Source: Chloroflexota bacterium (lineage in GTDB: Bacteria > Chloroflexota > Anaerolineae > Promineifilales > Promineifilaceae). Taken from it: a stretch of DNA of 5,901 bases. This document shows, in pieces, positions 1 through 5,901 of the stretch. The first letter of the stretch is position 1. The number at the start of each line of letters is the position of its first letter. Made by a program: the position numbers and the translations under genes. Below the pieces are notes generated by a model that did no database searches, had not been told where the DNA came from, and worked only from the letters and a program-made list of their open reading frames with translations. The DNA is taken from positions 1 through 5,901 of the forward strand of contig JAHEEY010000312.1 of NCBI GenBank assembly GCA_024640485.1, read 5' to 3'.

Positions 1-639
1 CATCCGGCCATCGTCTGGGTGCCGCCCCACGAAGGGCTCTACTGCTTCCAGGTCGAGATCGAGATGGCTGGACATCGGCAGATCTACTTCAGCCAGCGCA
101 ACATGGATGTGGGCGAACCGCTGGAGCCGCTGGTGCCCCATTCCCGGCCGTTCCCGGTGGGCAATCCCACCAGAGGACCGCTGACCATCACCCTGGGGCT
201 GGTGCCCCATCTGCCCGGCTGGGGGCTGGAGCTGTCCCAGGATGTCCTGCCCAGCGTCCTGCCGGGTGAAGTGCGCCAGGTCATCCTGACGGTGACCCCA
301 CCGCAGGAGCTGCCCGCCGACGGCAGCCCCATTGTGGACGTGGAAGCGTTCGCCCAGGGCCAGCTTATCGGCGGTTTCCGCAAGATATTCAGGCCGGCGG
401 TCCCCATTCACCGGCCGCGGGACCCCATCTATGCCGAGTCTGAGATCGGCATCGACCCATACCCGCTGGTAGCGGGGCAGACGGCACAGCTTTCGGTCGA
501 GCTGTTTAATCCCACGGACAGGGATCGAATCATCACCGCCACCTTCAGCGTGGCCCATTTCGGCATCGGCCTACCCTTTTCCACCGCCAACATCGCCCCC
601 AATCCGGTGCGTATCTTTGTGCCCGCCCACGGCGCCGCC
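1..639 (+). repeat. Protein-coding tandem unit A (partial at its left side by definition of the window edge)
   Basis: Unit phase was set by the Trp codon at 16, which matches Trp codons at 655 and 1300. The unit carries SQRN at 91-102, LTVTPP, PIVDVEA at 328-348, GGFRK and the AESEI-x-IDPYP segment starting at 433. The spacing to unit B is 639 bases at both the Trp and SQRN anchors. Similarity to unit B is clear at protein level and patchy at DNA level, so the duplication is not recent. Confidence 0.8.
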
Positions 640-1785
640 AGAGGGCATGTCGTCTGGCGGCCGCCCGACTGGGCCGGCAAGGCGTGCGTCCGCGTTGAAC
701 TGGAGATCCCTGGGCAGGAGCCGATCTGGAGCCAGCGCAATATCGACGTCGGCGAGCCGCTGGTGCCGGGGGAGCCCCATGCCCTGATCTTCCCGGTGGG
801 CAGCTGGCCTTACACCCGGCCGGTGACCGTTCATCTGGGGCTGATCAAACACCGTGAGGATTGGGACATCTCCCTCTCCCAGACGGAGCTAACCGCTGTG
901 GGCAGCGGCCCGCCGTTGACCGTCACCCTGACCGTCACCCCGCCGTTGGGGAGCCGGCTGGGGCTGGGTGGCCCTATCGTCGATGTGGAAGCGATCGTGG
1001 ACGGCCAGATCCTGGGCGGCTTCCGCAAGATGGATGTCCCGCCGGTGCCCATTCACAAACCCCATGAAAAGGGGTACGCCGAATCGGAGATCCGCATCGA
1101 TCCCTATCCGCCGGTGGAAGGGCGCGACAGCGACATCAGCACCGATCTGCAGAACAACAGCGATGTCACCATGACCGTGGAAATAGCGTACGGCTGGGCC
1201 CAATTCGGAATGGGCATCCCCTTCGAAAACGCCGGCATGGACCCCATGACCGCCACCGTGGAGCTTCCCCCCGGGATGACCCGCACCGTGGAGTCCACCT
1301 GGACCCCGCGGGGATCCGGCAGCCAATGCGTCCAGATCCGGCTGAAGTCGGCCGGGTACGAGGACCAGCTCAGCCAGCGCAATGTCCACGTGGAAGAACG
1401 GCCCCCTTGCGGCGAAACCAAAGTGTTCACCTTCACCGTCTTCAATGACTCTCCCCTGACCGCGACGGTCGATCTGGGTACCATCACCTTCAATGTGCCG
1501 GCCGATTGGCAGATCACGACGGTGCCCAGCGACACCTTGACCCTGCCGCCTTACAGCGAAGGGGTGGTTACCGTCACCGTCAAACTGCCCTGTCCCGACT
1601 CCCGGCAGACGCGGCTGGCGGCGGAAGATGCCGCTGCTATTCAAGCGGCGGCAGGTTCGACGCCCTTGATCGATGTGGAAGGGTACATCGCCGGAAAGCT
1701 GGTGGGCGGCATCGAGCTGCAGTTCAGGGCCGCCTGGCCGGAATCGGGGCGGACCCTCTATCTGCCGGTACTGTTCAATAATTAG
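1..1785 (+). CDS. Secreted/surface repeat protein with tandem Ig-like (CARDB/NEW3-like) domains, 5'-truncated
   Basis: The reading frame is open from the first base; the GTG at 19 is an internal Val codon, because the six codons before it (HPAIVW) align with VVW at 649-657 in the next repeat. The true start is therefore outside the window. About 594 residues are visible, arranged as three units of 213-215 residues. Each unit contains a domain with WxPP, a conserved Cys and SQRN-x-x-V, then a domain with an LTVTPP strand, PIVDVEA and GGFRK. The repeated 'W-x-(3-5)-L-x-P-G/Y-x-x-x-V-x-V-T-V' look is typical of Ig-like folds such as CARDB or NEW3-type domains in extracellular proteins. The C-terminus is RTLYLPVLFNN followed by TAG, resembling the YLPLVL ends of many exported Chloroflexota proteins. 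No catalytic domain is visible in this part; an enzymatic domain such as a protease could lie upstream. Extracellular location and an adhesive or spacer role are inference. A hairpin terminator follows the stop. Confidence 0.9.
   Translation, partial: HPAIVWVPPHEGLYCFQVEIEMAGHRQIYFSQRNMDVGEPLEPLVPHSRPFPVGNPTRGPLTITLGLVPHLPGWGLELSQDVLPSVLPGEVRQVILTVTPPQELPADGSPIVDVEAFAQGQLIGGFRKIFRPAVPIHRPRDPIYAESEIGIDPYPLVAGQTAQLSVELFNPTDRDRIITATFSVAHFGIGLPFSTANIAPNPVRIFVPAHGAARGHVVWRPPDWAGKACVRVELEIPGQEPIWSQRNIDVGEPLVPGEPHALIFPVGSWPYTRPVTVHLGLIKHREDWDISLSQTELTAVGSGPPLTVTLTVTPPLGSRLGLGGPIVDVEAIVDGQILGGFRKMDVPPVPIHKPHEKGYAESEIRIDPYPPVEGRDSDISTDLQNNSDVTMTVEIAYGWAQFGMGIPFENAGMDPMTATVELPPGMTRTVESTWTPRGSGSQCVQIRLKSAGYEDQLSQRNVHVEERPPCGETKVFTFTVFNDSPLTATVDLGTITFNVPADWQITTVPSDTLTLPPYSEGVVTVTVKLPCPDSRQTRLAAEDAAAIQAAAGSTPLIDVEGYIAGKLVGGIELQFRAAWPESGRTLYLPVLFNN
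640..1284 (+). repeat. Protein-coding tandem unit B
   Basis: This is the second copy, with the Trp anchor at 655, SQRN at 730-741, LTVTPP, PIVDVEA at 973-993, GGFRK and AESEI-x-IDPYP starting at 1078. The PIVDVEA and AESEI anchors both sit 645 bases after those of unit A. It shares long runs of amino-acid identity with unit A around SQRN-x-DVGEPL and GGFRK. Confidence 0.8.
1285..1785 (+). repeat. Protein-coding tandem unit C, diverged and C-terminal
   Basis: The third copy has its Trp anchor at 1300, SQRN at 1372-1383 and a PLIDVEG version of the PIVDVEA strand at 1663-1683. It is the most divergent: DVGEPL has become HVEERP, GGFRK has become GGIEL, and the AESEI-x-IDPYP segment that would begin another unit is replaced by the terminal LYLPVLFNN. 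It has two Cys codons absent from units A and B (in PPCGE and LPCPD), which could form a disulfide in the final domain. Confidence 0.7.
1756..1782 (+). other. C-terminal YLPV-type motif of the repeat protein
   Basis: The last nine residues are LYLPVLFNN, joined to the last beta-sandwich by a short linker (AWPESGRT). Many exported Chloroflexota proteins, as I recall them, end in a hydrophobic YLPLVL-like strand followed by one to three polar residues. The match is in position and pattern. Whether the motif is a sorting or anchoring signal is not established to my knowledge. Confidence 0.5.
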
Positions 1786-1889
1786 CCAATTAGCCGGCCG
1801 GAACCGCGGCCGCCCTGCTGACAACAGAAAAGGGGAACAGAAGATCGCGCTTCTGTTCCCCTTCTTATTTGGTTTCGCCCGCCGCCGGA
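1786..1889. other. Convergent intergenic region
   Basis: This 104-base gap separates the stops of the plus-strand repeat protein and the minus-strand reductase. Its left part has a second in-frame-looking TAG and a GC-rich stretch with CCGGCCGG and CCGCGGCCG self-complementary words. Its centre holds the hairpin annotated separately. I see no promoter or small gene in it. Confidence 0.8.
1830..1863. terminator. Bidirectional intrinsic terminator hairpin
   Basis: The arms 1830-1843 (AAGGGGAACAGAAG) and 1850-1863 are perfect reverse complements over 14 bp, closed by the six-base loop ATCGCG. Reading rightwards the stem is followed by CTTATTTGGTTT, and reading leftwards by TTCTGTTGT, so both strands have a moderately U-rich tail. 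It lies 44 bases after the plus-strand stop and 26 bases after the minus-strand stop, where a shared terminator for convergent genes is expected. Confidence 0.85.
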
Positions 1890-2648
1890 TCAGGTACGCA
1901 GGTAGGAAGCGCCGTTGACGTCGACGATGCACCCGGTCATAAACTCCGACCCTTCTGAGGCCAGGAATACCGCCGCGTAGGCCACCTCTTCCGGCCTGGC
2001 CACCCGGCCCAGGGGGCTCTGATTGCGGATTTCGTCACCGGCCGCCCCTTTGAGATGCTCCTTGGCCATGTCGGTCTCCACGAAGCCCGGGGCGACGGTG
2101 CCCACGAAGATGTTGTGGGGGGCCAGATATTTGGCCAGCGATTGGCCCATAGAGTTCATCCCCGCCTTGCTGGCCCCGTACGCCGGCCCCAGCGGCTCGC
2201 CGCGGAAGGCGCCCCGGGAGGAGATGTTGACGATCCGGCCGTACCCCTGCTTCTTCATCTGGTGAGCGGCGCAGTATGCCGCGTTGGCGGCGCCGTACAG
2301 GTTGGTCTCGATGACCCGCTTCCAGCTGGCCTGCCAATCTTCGTAGCTGGTTTCCAGCAGCGGGTGGTCCTCGAAAATACCGGCGTTGTTGACCAGCACA
2401 TCCAGCCGGCCGAACGCCGCCACCACCGCCGCCACCATCGCCTGCAGCCCATCGGCGTCTTTCATATCCGCCTGGACCACCATATGGGGGCCCCCTTCCA
2501 GCTGGCTGACCGTCTGGTCGGCCGCTTCCCGGTTCTGCAGGTAATGGACCGCCACTTTAGCGCCCCGCTGGGCGAACTGCTGGGCGATTGACCGGCCGAT
2601 GCCTCGGGACGCGCCGGTAACCAGCACCACTTTGTCGTCAAATCTCAT
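1890..2648 (-). CDS. Classical short-chain dehydrogenase/reductase (FabG-like SDR)
   Basis: The protein is 252 residues, the usual length for a single-domain classical SDR of the Rossmann fold. Visible family motifs are the cofactor loop TGASRGIG (residues 11-18), NNAG (87-90), and the catalytic set Asn116, Ser144, Tyr157 and Lys161 in YGASK. The Ser-Tyr spacing of 13 matches FabG, and PG at 187-188 is in its usual place. Arg15 in the glycine-rich loop suggests NADP(H) preference. It is expected to be a soluble cytoplasmic oxidoreductase acting on a carbonyl or alcohol; the closest general class is 3-oxoacyl-ACP reductase or sugar/alcohol dehydrogenase-like, and the substrate cannot be decided. 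The ATG start is supported by AGGAGA six bases upstream. It begins 26 bases after the stop of the upstream membrane-protein gene and is probably translated from the same mRNA. The C-terminus VDVNGASYLRT is intact. Confidence 0.96.
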   Translation of the reverse strand: MRFDDKVVLVTGASRGIGRSIAQQFAQRGAKVAVHYLQNREAADQTVSQLEGGPHMVVQADMKDADGLQAMVAAVVAAFGRLDVLVNNAGIFEDHPLLETSYEDWQASWKRVIETNLYGAANAAYCAAHQMKKQGYGRIVNISSRGAFRGEPLGPAYGASKAGMNSMGQSLAKYLAPHNIFVGTVAPGFVETDMAKEHLKGAAGDEIRNQSPLGRVARPEEVAYAAVFLASEGSEFMTGCIVDVNGASYLRT

Positions 2649-2654
2649 CGCAAG

Positions 2655-2660
2655 TCTCCT
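2655..2660 (-). promoter_or_regulatory. Ribosome binding site of the SDR gene
   Basis: On the minus strand the sequence reads AGGAGA, then CTTGCG, then ATG. This strong Shine-Dalgarno at six-base spacing fixes the start of the reductase. It lies entirely in the 26-base gap after the stop of the upstream gene, so the reductase can initiate independently of it. Confidence 0.85.
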
Positions 2661-2674
2661 GTAAATCGTGAAAG

Positions 2675-2878
2675 CTAATTGTCGCTGCTGGAGCTGTCAG
2701 CAGCGGTTGGTTCGATGACCGTGTCGCCGGCCGTAGGGCTGGCCAGGGCGTCGCCGGCCTCAGTCGCCAGTTCCGAGGGGCTTTCCTCTTCGGCAGGCTG
2801 GTCGGCGGCCGGCGATAGGTCCACCGCGCCGCTCTCATCGCCGCCGCTGCTCTCCTCGGCGGGCGGCGCTGCCGGCGG
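2675..2878 (-). other. Acidic low-complexity C-terminal tail
   Basis: The last 67 residues after the propeller consist largely of Ala, Ser, Pro, Glu, Asp and Gly, with no predicted strand or helix and no Cys or aromatic residue. It is likely disordered. No LPxTG, YLPV-type or other recognised anchoring motif ends it; the terminal residues are ADSSSSDN. Confidence 0.75.
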
Positions 2879-5800
2879 GAAGATAGGGGCGAACTTGACC
2901 ACCCGGTTGTTGCCGGCGTCGCTGATATAGATGTTGTCCTGGGCGTCGATGGCGATGCCGTTGGGCAGGCTGAACTTATCGGCCTCGGCCCCGAAGCCGC
3001 CGAAACGGCCCAGGAACTCGCCGTCACCGCTGAAGATCAGCACCCGGTACCCTTCCGGATCGGTGACATAGACCCTGCCGCCGCTGTCCACCGCCAGATA
3101 CGGCTTATTGTTGGTGGAGCTGCCCTCCCAGGCGTCGACCGGCCATTCGCTCAGGGCGAACATATCGCTGGAGAAGCGCTGGATGCGACCGTTCCAGGTG
3201 TCGGCCAGGTAGACCGACCCGTCCGGCCCGGCACCCAAGCCGACCGGCTCGTTGACCTGGCCCAGCAGGTTGCCGAAGCTGCCTACCAGCCGGGTGAACT
3301 CCCCGTTTTGATCGAAGATCTGCATCCGGTGGTTGCCGGTATCGGTCACCAGGAACTCCCCGCTGGCCAGCTGCACGATGTCGCGGGGGCCGAAGAACAT
3401 CCCCCGGCTGTCGATGCTGTCGTCAACCGGCGAGCCGCTGACCCCCAGCACCTTCACCAGCTCCCCCTCATGGGTGAACTGCTGCAGCCGGTGGTTCCAG
3501 GTGTCGGCCACATAAACGAACTCGTCGGTAGCCAACAGCCCCCAGGGCTCGTTGAGGTTGCCCGGATCGGCGCCCGCCTGGCCAAATGTCAGCCTGAAGC
3601 TGCCGTCGGCGTTGTACACCGCGATGCGGTGGTTGCCGGAATCGGCCACGAACAGGGTGCCGTCCGGGGCCACGGAGACATTCCGCGGGGCCAGCAGGGT
3701 CGTCTCTCCTGCCGTGGTCCAGCTCATCACCGGGGCTAGTTCGAGCACTTTGTCGGCGTACGGATCGCTGACCGCCAGGCTGCTCACCGCCCCCAGGCCG
3801 TAATCCCACAGATCGGCCAGCACGTCCTTGCGGATATACAGCCGCATCTCGTGCCGCAGCGGCCATTGACCGGCGGTATAGGTTGTGTTGAACAGCTCTC
3901 CGTATTTCTTGTAATCCCGGTAGAAGAAGATATCCCACAAGGCCTGGCGCACATCCCGATCGCCCAGCCCCCGGGGTACCTCAGCGTAGATGTTGCCCAG
4001 GAGGGCGTTCCAGGAGAATTTGCGGTACTCCTCCATCGGCCACCACAGATAGGTGTAGGTCCGCTGGGTGTAGTCGTCCCCCAGGTACGGCTCCGTCTTG
4101 GCCCAATCCAGACTGCCCACCAGGATGATCGGGCTTTCCGTCAGGCTGTGGCTGGGGTTTTCGCCGTAGAAGACCCGGTTGGGGTAATCACGCAGGTACC
4201 AGGTGAACGGCCAGGAGGTATCCTGGCTGAAGGCCACCTTGATGCTCTTGTCGCCGTGGAGCCGCTTGGACAGCTCCTCCACCTGCTTCATAACCACGTT
4301 TTTGGTGGCCGGGGCGCCGTGGGCGTACACCATGAACTCGGTGGCATTGTCGGCGTTGGGGAAGCTGGCCATGTAGCTGAAGCGGATGGTCATCACCGCC
4401 AGCATGGCGAAAACCGCCAGGATCACCGCTGGACGGCGGACCGCGCTGTCGCTCTTGCGGGCTGTCTGCTGCCACAGGATGAAGACCGCCACCGCGATGA
4501 CGCTGCTGCCCAGGAAGCGGCCGATGCCGGTGAGGTTGTCCAGCTCCTGGTTGCCGAACTGGATTTTACCCAGCAGCAGCGGCCCCGCCGCCAGCGCCGC
4601 GGTCCCGATCAGCAGCGCCGTCAGCCCCATCAGCCGCAGCGGCAGCGGTCTGGTCAATGCGGACAGCAGCTTGCCCCCATCCAGTTTTTCGTTGAAGTAA
4701 TACCCCACCAGCAGCGCCATGGGGATGACGAAATGGGTGCTCAGCCAGGGCATCTTCTCGCCGGCATAGCTGTACGCCACCACCGACAGCAGCAGCCACC
4801 AGAGCACCGATGGGACGAAACCCACCAGGGAATCATGGTTGAACAGGGTCATGATCCCCCCGGAAAGCTGGTATTGGGCGATCAGCTGGCCCCGGCGTCG
4901 GACCATCCAGTAGAGGATGCCAACCGCGAAGAAAAGGCCGGACGCCACCGCCGCGGCGGTGCTGCTGGTCTCATCCCCGGCGTATACCGCCGCTCGGTTG
5001 ATCAGCCAGTTGGATAGGCTGAAAACCAGCAGGGAGCTCAGCAGCAGGGTCAGCCAGTAGCCTACCACCTGGTTGATCTTCTCTTTGGCCATCCACAGCC
5101 GGGCGGCGGCGATGGAGAAGATGATCGCCATGAATTCGTATAGTGGTGTGACGAAGAAGTAGTAATACCACGGCTGGCTGCCCCGTTCCACCGCCTGCTG
5201 CTCCAGCCAGTAGCCCAGGGAACCGACCATGCCGCTGGTCCAGCCGCTGGGGTTGGTGAACACCGAGGTGTACAGCACGATGAAGATGGTGTGGAAAATC
5301 GCGGCGGCGATCAGCCAGCGGCGCCGGTTCCACCACAGCCCTACCAGCACCCCGACGATCAAGGTGATGATCAGGAAGATGCCTGAGCGGACCACCCCGG
5401 AGCTGAGGAACGATGACCAGCAGATGCCGTTGCCGGCCCGGGCCAGCAGCAGCTGGATGCTGCTCATCGCCTCCTGGCCGTCCAGGACGCAGTGGTTGAG
5501 GGTGTAATCCCGCGGGTTCCAGCCGGCGATGGTGGTCAGCAGCGGCGAGACCATGGGCAGCAGCAGGGTGCTGAACAGGACGATCAGGTCGAACTCGGGA
5601 TGGTCGTCCAGATGGGGGCGCATCTCCCGGGCCGCCAGGAACAGGCCGGCGCTGAGCACGGCGATGCCGGCGATCTGCAGCCAGCGCATCGGCTTGGCCG
5701 CTTGAGCGACCGCTTCGTCCGCCGCCGCCTGCTCCGCCGCCAGCCGCTCGGCGTCCTTGGCCGCTTCTACTCCGTCGATAAATTCAGTGGCGGCCACGGT

Positions 5801-5901
5801 CTGCACCGACCCTTCGGCGATACTCTGCCCGATGAAGCCGCCGCCGATGAGCAGCACCCCGAACAGGGTCACCAGAATCGACTGCCGCAGTTGGGGCAGC
5901 G
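2675..5901 (-). CDS. TIGR03663/Agl23-like polytopic membrane protein fused to an NHL beta-propeller, 5'-truncated
   Basis: The frame stays open to the right edge. A GTG at 5872 (residue 1 in this numbering) is probably internal, since in-frame codons before it (LPQLRQSIL) continue into the same hydrophobic helix. The visible part has roughly 12-13 hydrophobic helices up to about residue 498, a globular region at 500-725, six NHL-type repeats at 727-998, and an acidic Ala/Ser/Pro/Glu tail to 1065. Segments such as GSQPWYYYFF (231-240), YAGEKMPWL (369-377), YAHGAP (516-521) and WYLRDYPN (558-565) fit my memory of TIGR03663 proteins, which resemble PF02366-type mannosyltransferases at the N-terminus and are annotated Agl23-like. 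The diagnostic N-terminal DE and HGP residues of that family would lie outside the window, so catalytic competence cannot be judged. By analogy with GT-C enzymes the C-terminal half probably faces outside the cytoplasm. A role in envelope glycosylation is inferred only. It is followed by the SDR gene in a likely operon. TAG stop at 2675-2677. Confidence 0.92.
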   Translation of the reverse strand, partial: LPQLRQSILVTLFGVLLIGGGFIGQSIAEGSVQTVAATEFIDGVEAAKDAERLAAEQAAADEAVAQAAKPMRWLQIAGIAVLSAGLFLAAREMRPHLDDHPEFDLIVLFSTLLLPMVSPLLTTIAGWNPRDYTLNHCVLDGQEAMSSIQLLLARAGNGICWSSFLSSGVVRSGIFLIITLIVGVLVGLWWNRRRWLIAAAIFHTIFIVLYTSVFTNPSGWTSGMVGSLGYWLEQQAVERGSQPWYYYFFVTPLYEFMAIIFSIAAARLWMAKEKINQVVGYWLTLLLSSLLVFSLSNWLINRAAVYAGDETSSTAAAVASGLFFAVGILYWMVRRRGQLIAQYQLSGGIMTLFNHDSLVGFVPSVLWWLLLSVVAYSYAGEKMPWLSTHFVIPMALLVGYYFNEKLDGGKLLSALTRPLPLRLMGLTALLIGTAALAAGPLLLGKIQFGNQELDNLTGIGRFLGSSVIAVAVFILWQQTARKSDSAVRRPAVILAVFAMLAVMTIRFSYMASFPNADNATEFMVYAHGAPATKNVVMKQVEELSKRLHGDKSIKVAFSQDTSWPFTWYLRDYPNRVFYGENPSHSLTESPIILVGSLDWAKTEPYLGDDYTQRTYTYLWWPMEEYRKFSWNALLGNIYAEVPRGLGDRDVRQALWDIFFYRDYKKYGELFNTTYTAGQWPLRHEMRLYIRKDVLADLWDYGLGAVSSLAVSDPYADKVLELAPVMSWTTAGETTLLAPRNVSVAPDGTLFVADSGNHRIAVYNADGSFRLTFGQAGADPGNLNEPWGLLATDEFVYVADTWNHRLQQFTHEGELVKVLGVSGSPVDDSIDSRGMFFGPRDIVQLASGEFLVTDTGNHRMQIFDQNGEFTRLVGSFGNLLGQVNEPVGLGAGPDGSVYLADTWNGRIQRFSSDMFALSEWPVDAWEGSSTNNKPYLAVDSGGRVYVTDPEGYRVLIFSGDGEFLGRFGGFGAEADKFSLPNGIAIDAQDNIYISDAGNNRVVKFAPIFPPAAPPAEESSGGDESGAVDLSPAADQPAEEESPSELATEAGDALASPTAGDTVIEPTAADSSSSDN
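2879..3694 (-). repeat. Six NHL-type repeats forming a probable six-bladed beta-propeller
   Basis: Six copies of a (A/S/T)D-x-x-(N/G)-x-R-h-x-x-F/Y core occur: ADSGNHRIAVY (from residue 743), ADTWNHRLQQF (789), TDTGNHRMQIF (843), ADTWNGRIQRF (890), TDPEGYRVLIF (937) and SDAGNNRVVKF (985). Spacing is 46, 54, 47, 47 and 48 residues, with the extra residues between blades two and three in a polar loop. Each core is preceded by a P-x-G/D-h-x-h strand and followed by a 'G-x-F' turn, as in NHL blades. Blade five is degenerate, lacking the N-H pair. NHL propellers usually bind proteins, glycans or nucleic acids; the ligand here is unknown. Confidence 0.88.
5693..5809 (-). other. Ala/Glu/Asp-rich helical insertion between membrane helices
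   Basis: Residues 22-60 of the visible membrane protein lie between a hydrophobic helix (about 1-20) and the next one (about 63-81). The stretch from 35 to 60 is rich in Ala, Glu, Asp and Gln with few breakers, so a charged amphipathic or coiled-coil helix is likely. It ends with a Lys-Pro-Met-Arg step into the membrane. Confidence 0.6.

Noticed and set aside
19..21. GTG at 19 as the start of the repeat protein
   Set aside because: The frame is open upstream, the preceding codons align with the next repeat unit, and the GTG corresponds to a mid-domain position, so the start lies outside the window.
1786..1825. GC-rich palindromic words (CCGGCCGG, CCGCGGCCG) as a possible operator or attachment site
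   Set aside because: They are very short, have no second copy or associated integrase or regulator in the window, and are common by chance in DNA of this composition.
889..1932. A 347-codon open frame on the minus strand opposite the repeat protein
   Set aside because: It is antisense to a clear repeat-protein frame and overlaps the 3' end of the SDR gene. Its Arg/Gly/His/Pro-rich translation has no recognisable motif, as expected for a shadow frame in GC-rich DNA.
2055..2591. A 178-codon open frame on the plus strand inside the SDR gene
   Set aside because: It is antisense to an SDR with every catalytic residue intact and shows no domain or supported start.
3851..5017. A 388-codon open frame on the plus strand opposite the membrane protein
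   Set aside because: The opposite strand encodes well-formed membrane helices and family-like motifs. The translation here is rich in Gln, His, Arg and Pro with no domain, typical of an antisense shadow of hydrophobic codons.
5870..5872. GTG at 5872 as the start of the membrane/NHL protein
   Set aside because: The frame is open to the window edge, the hydrophobic helix begins before this codon, and the family's N-terminal region would be missing. An internal Val is more likely.

Overview
The window is about 5.9 kb of GC-rich bacterial DNA holding three protein-coding genes and almost no non-coding space. A member of the Chloroflexota (Anaerolineae/Caldilineae-like) is the best guess. The reasons are a secreted-looking repeat protein ending in a YLPV-type C-terminal motif, which I associate with exported Chloroflexota proteins, and a membrane protein resembling the TIGR03663 (Agl23-like) family, which is known mainly from Chloroflexi and Archaea. 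The assignment is from memory of these families, with no database search.

Layout: positions 1-1785 (+) are the 3' part of a large surface or secreted protein. It is built from tandem units of about 213-215 residues, each made of two Ig-like beta-sandwich domains; its start lies left of the window. Positions 1786-1889 are a convergent intergenic gap with a perfect 14-bp hairpin that can terminate transcription from both sides. Positions 1890-2648 (-) encode a complete classical short-chain dehydrogenase/reductase with intact catalytic residues and a good Shine-Dalgarno. Positions 2675-5901 (-) encode a very large protein that runs off the right edge: many transmembrane helices, then a globular domain, a six-bladed NHL-type beta-propeller and an acidic low-complexity tail.

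The two minus-strand genes are 26 nt apart and probably co-transcribed, reading from the membrane protein into the reductase and ending at the shared terminator. The membrane protein looks like a GT-C-type glycosyltransferase relative with an added propeller, so a role in cell-envelope glycan or glycoprotein assembly is plausible but unproven; the reductase's substrate cannot be read from sequence. The plus-strand protein is a separate convergent unit. The most unusual item is the fusion of the membrane glycosyltransferase-like region to an NHL propeller. I see no RNA genes, mobile elements, CRISPR arrays, attachment sites or origins.
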